Of a DNA stretch of 38,374 nt, positions 38,219-38,374 are shown piece after piece. The stretch covers positions 1 through 38,374 of the forward strand of contig JACNIG010000208.1 of assembly GCA_014383215.1 (NCBI GenBank). The letters are read 5' to 3'. Numbering within the stretch: the stretch's first letter is position 1; each line of letters starts with the position of its first letter. The notes under the pieces are model-generated. The model saw only the letters and a list, made by a program, of their open reading frames with translations, was not told where the DNA came from and did no database searches. Both the position numbers and the translations under genes were made by a program. This stretch comes from Candidatus Desulfatibia vada. Its GTDB lineage: Bacteria > Desulfobacterota > Desulfobacteria > Desulfobacterales > UBA11574.

Positions 38219-38374
38219 GTCGAAGATCCCGTCTTTAGCGGGGATATTCAGGAATGCTCTAATAGTGAAGTCCAAAAACATCCAGTATCCCTTGGCACGG
38301 CGAAGCACTGCGTAGACGGCAGGAACCAGTATCCAGAATCAGCCAATACTGGCAATGGTTTTCGTTGTAACGGC

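Overview
The window is about 38.4 kb of ordinary, densely packed housekeeping DNA. Gene content and order suggest Desulfobacterota (this is inference; no rRNA marker is present). Minus-strand block: argH (5' end only), argG, argF, argD, argB, hslU, hslV, xerC, a HAD-family phosphatase, a Rho_N-like small protein, family-4 uracil-DNA glycosylase, coaBC, a lipoprotein, GDP-fucose synthase, a TPR protein, a FtsB-like protein, murJ, lptE and leuS. rpsT, on the plus strand, sits inside this block. Plus-strand block: rng, a LysM-like protein, yajC, secD, secF, dprA, topA, then ilvB-ilvN-ilvC-cimA-leuA. A minus-strand YtfJ-like periplasmic protein follows. The strongest unlisted signal is upstream of ilvB: a complete candidate ribosome-mediated attenuator. 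It comprises a 33-codon leader peptide with 15 Ile/Leu/Val residues, a pause hairpin, a 13-bp antiterminator and a competing intrinsic terminator. The second theme is that most of the longer intergenic gaps carry short repeats from several families: a CTAAAGT-unit element in four copies, 7-bp-register tandem arrays, nested inverted-repeat elements and short palindromes. Many of these abut gene stop codons exactly. A pair of about 230-bp inverted copies brackets ilvC-cimA-leuA, and the ilvC product resembles the fungal Ilv5-type enzyme.
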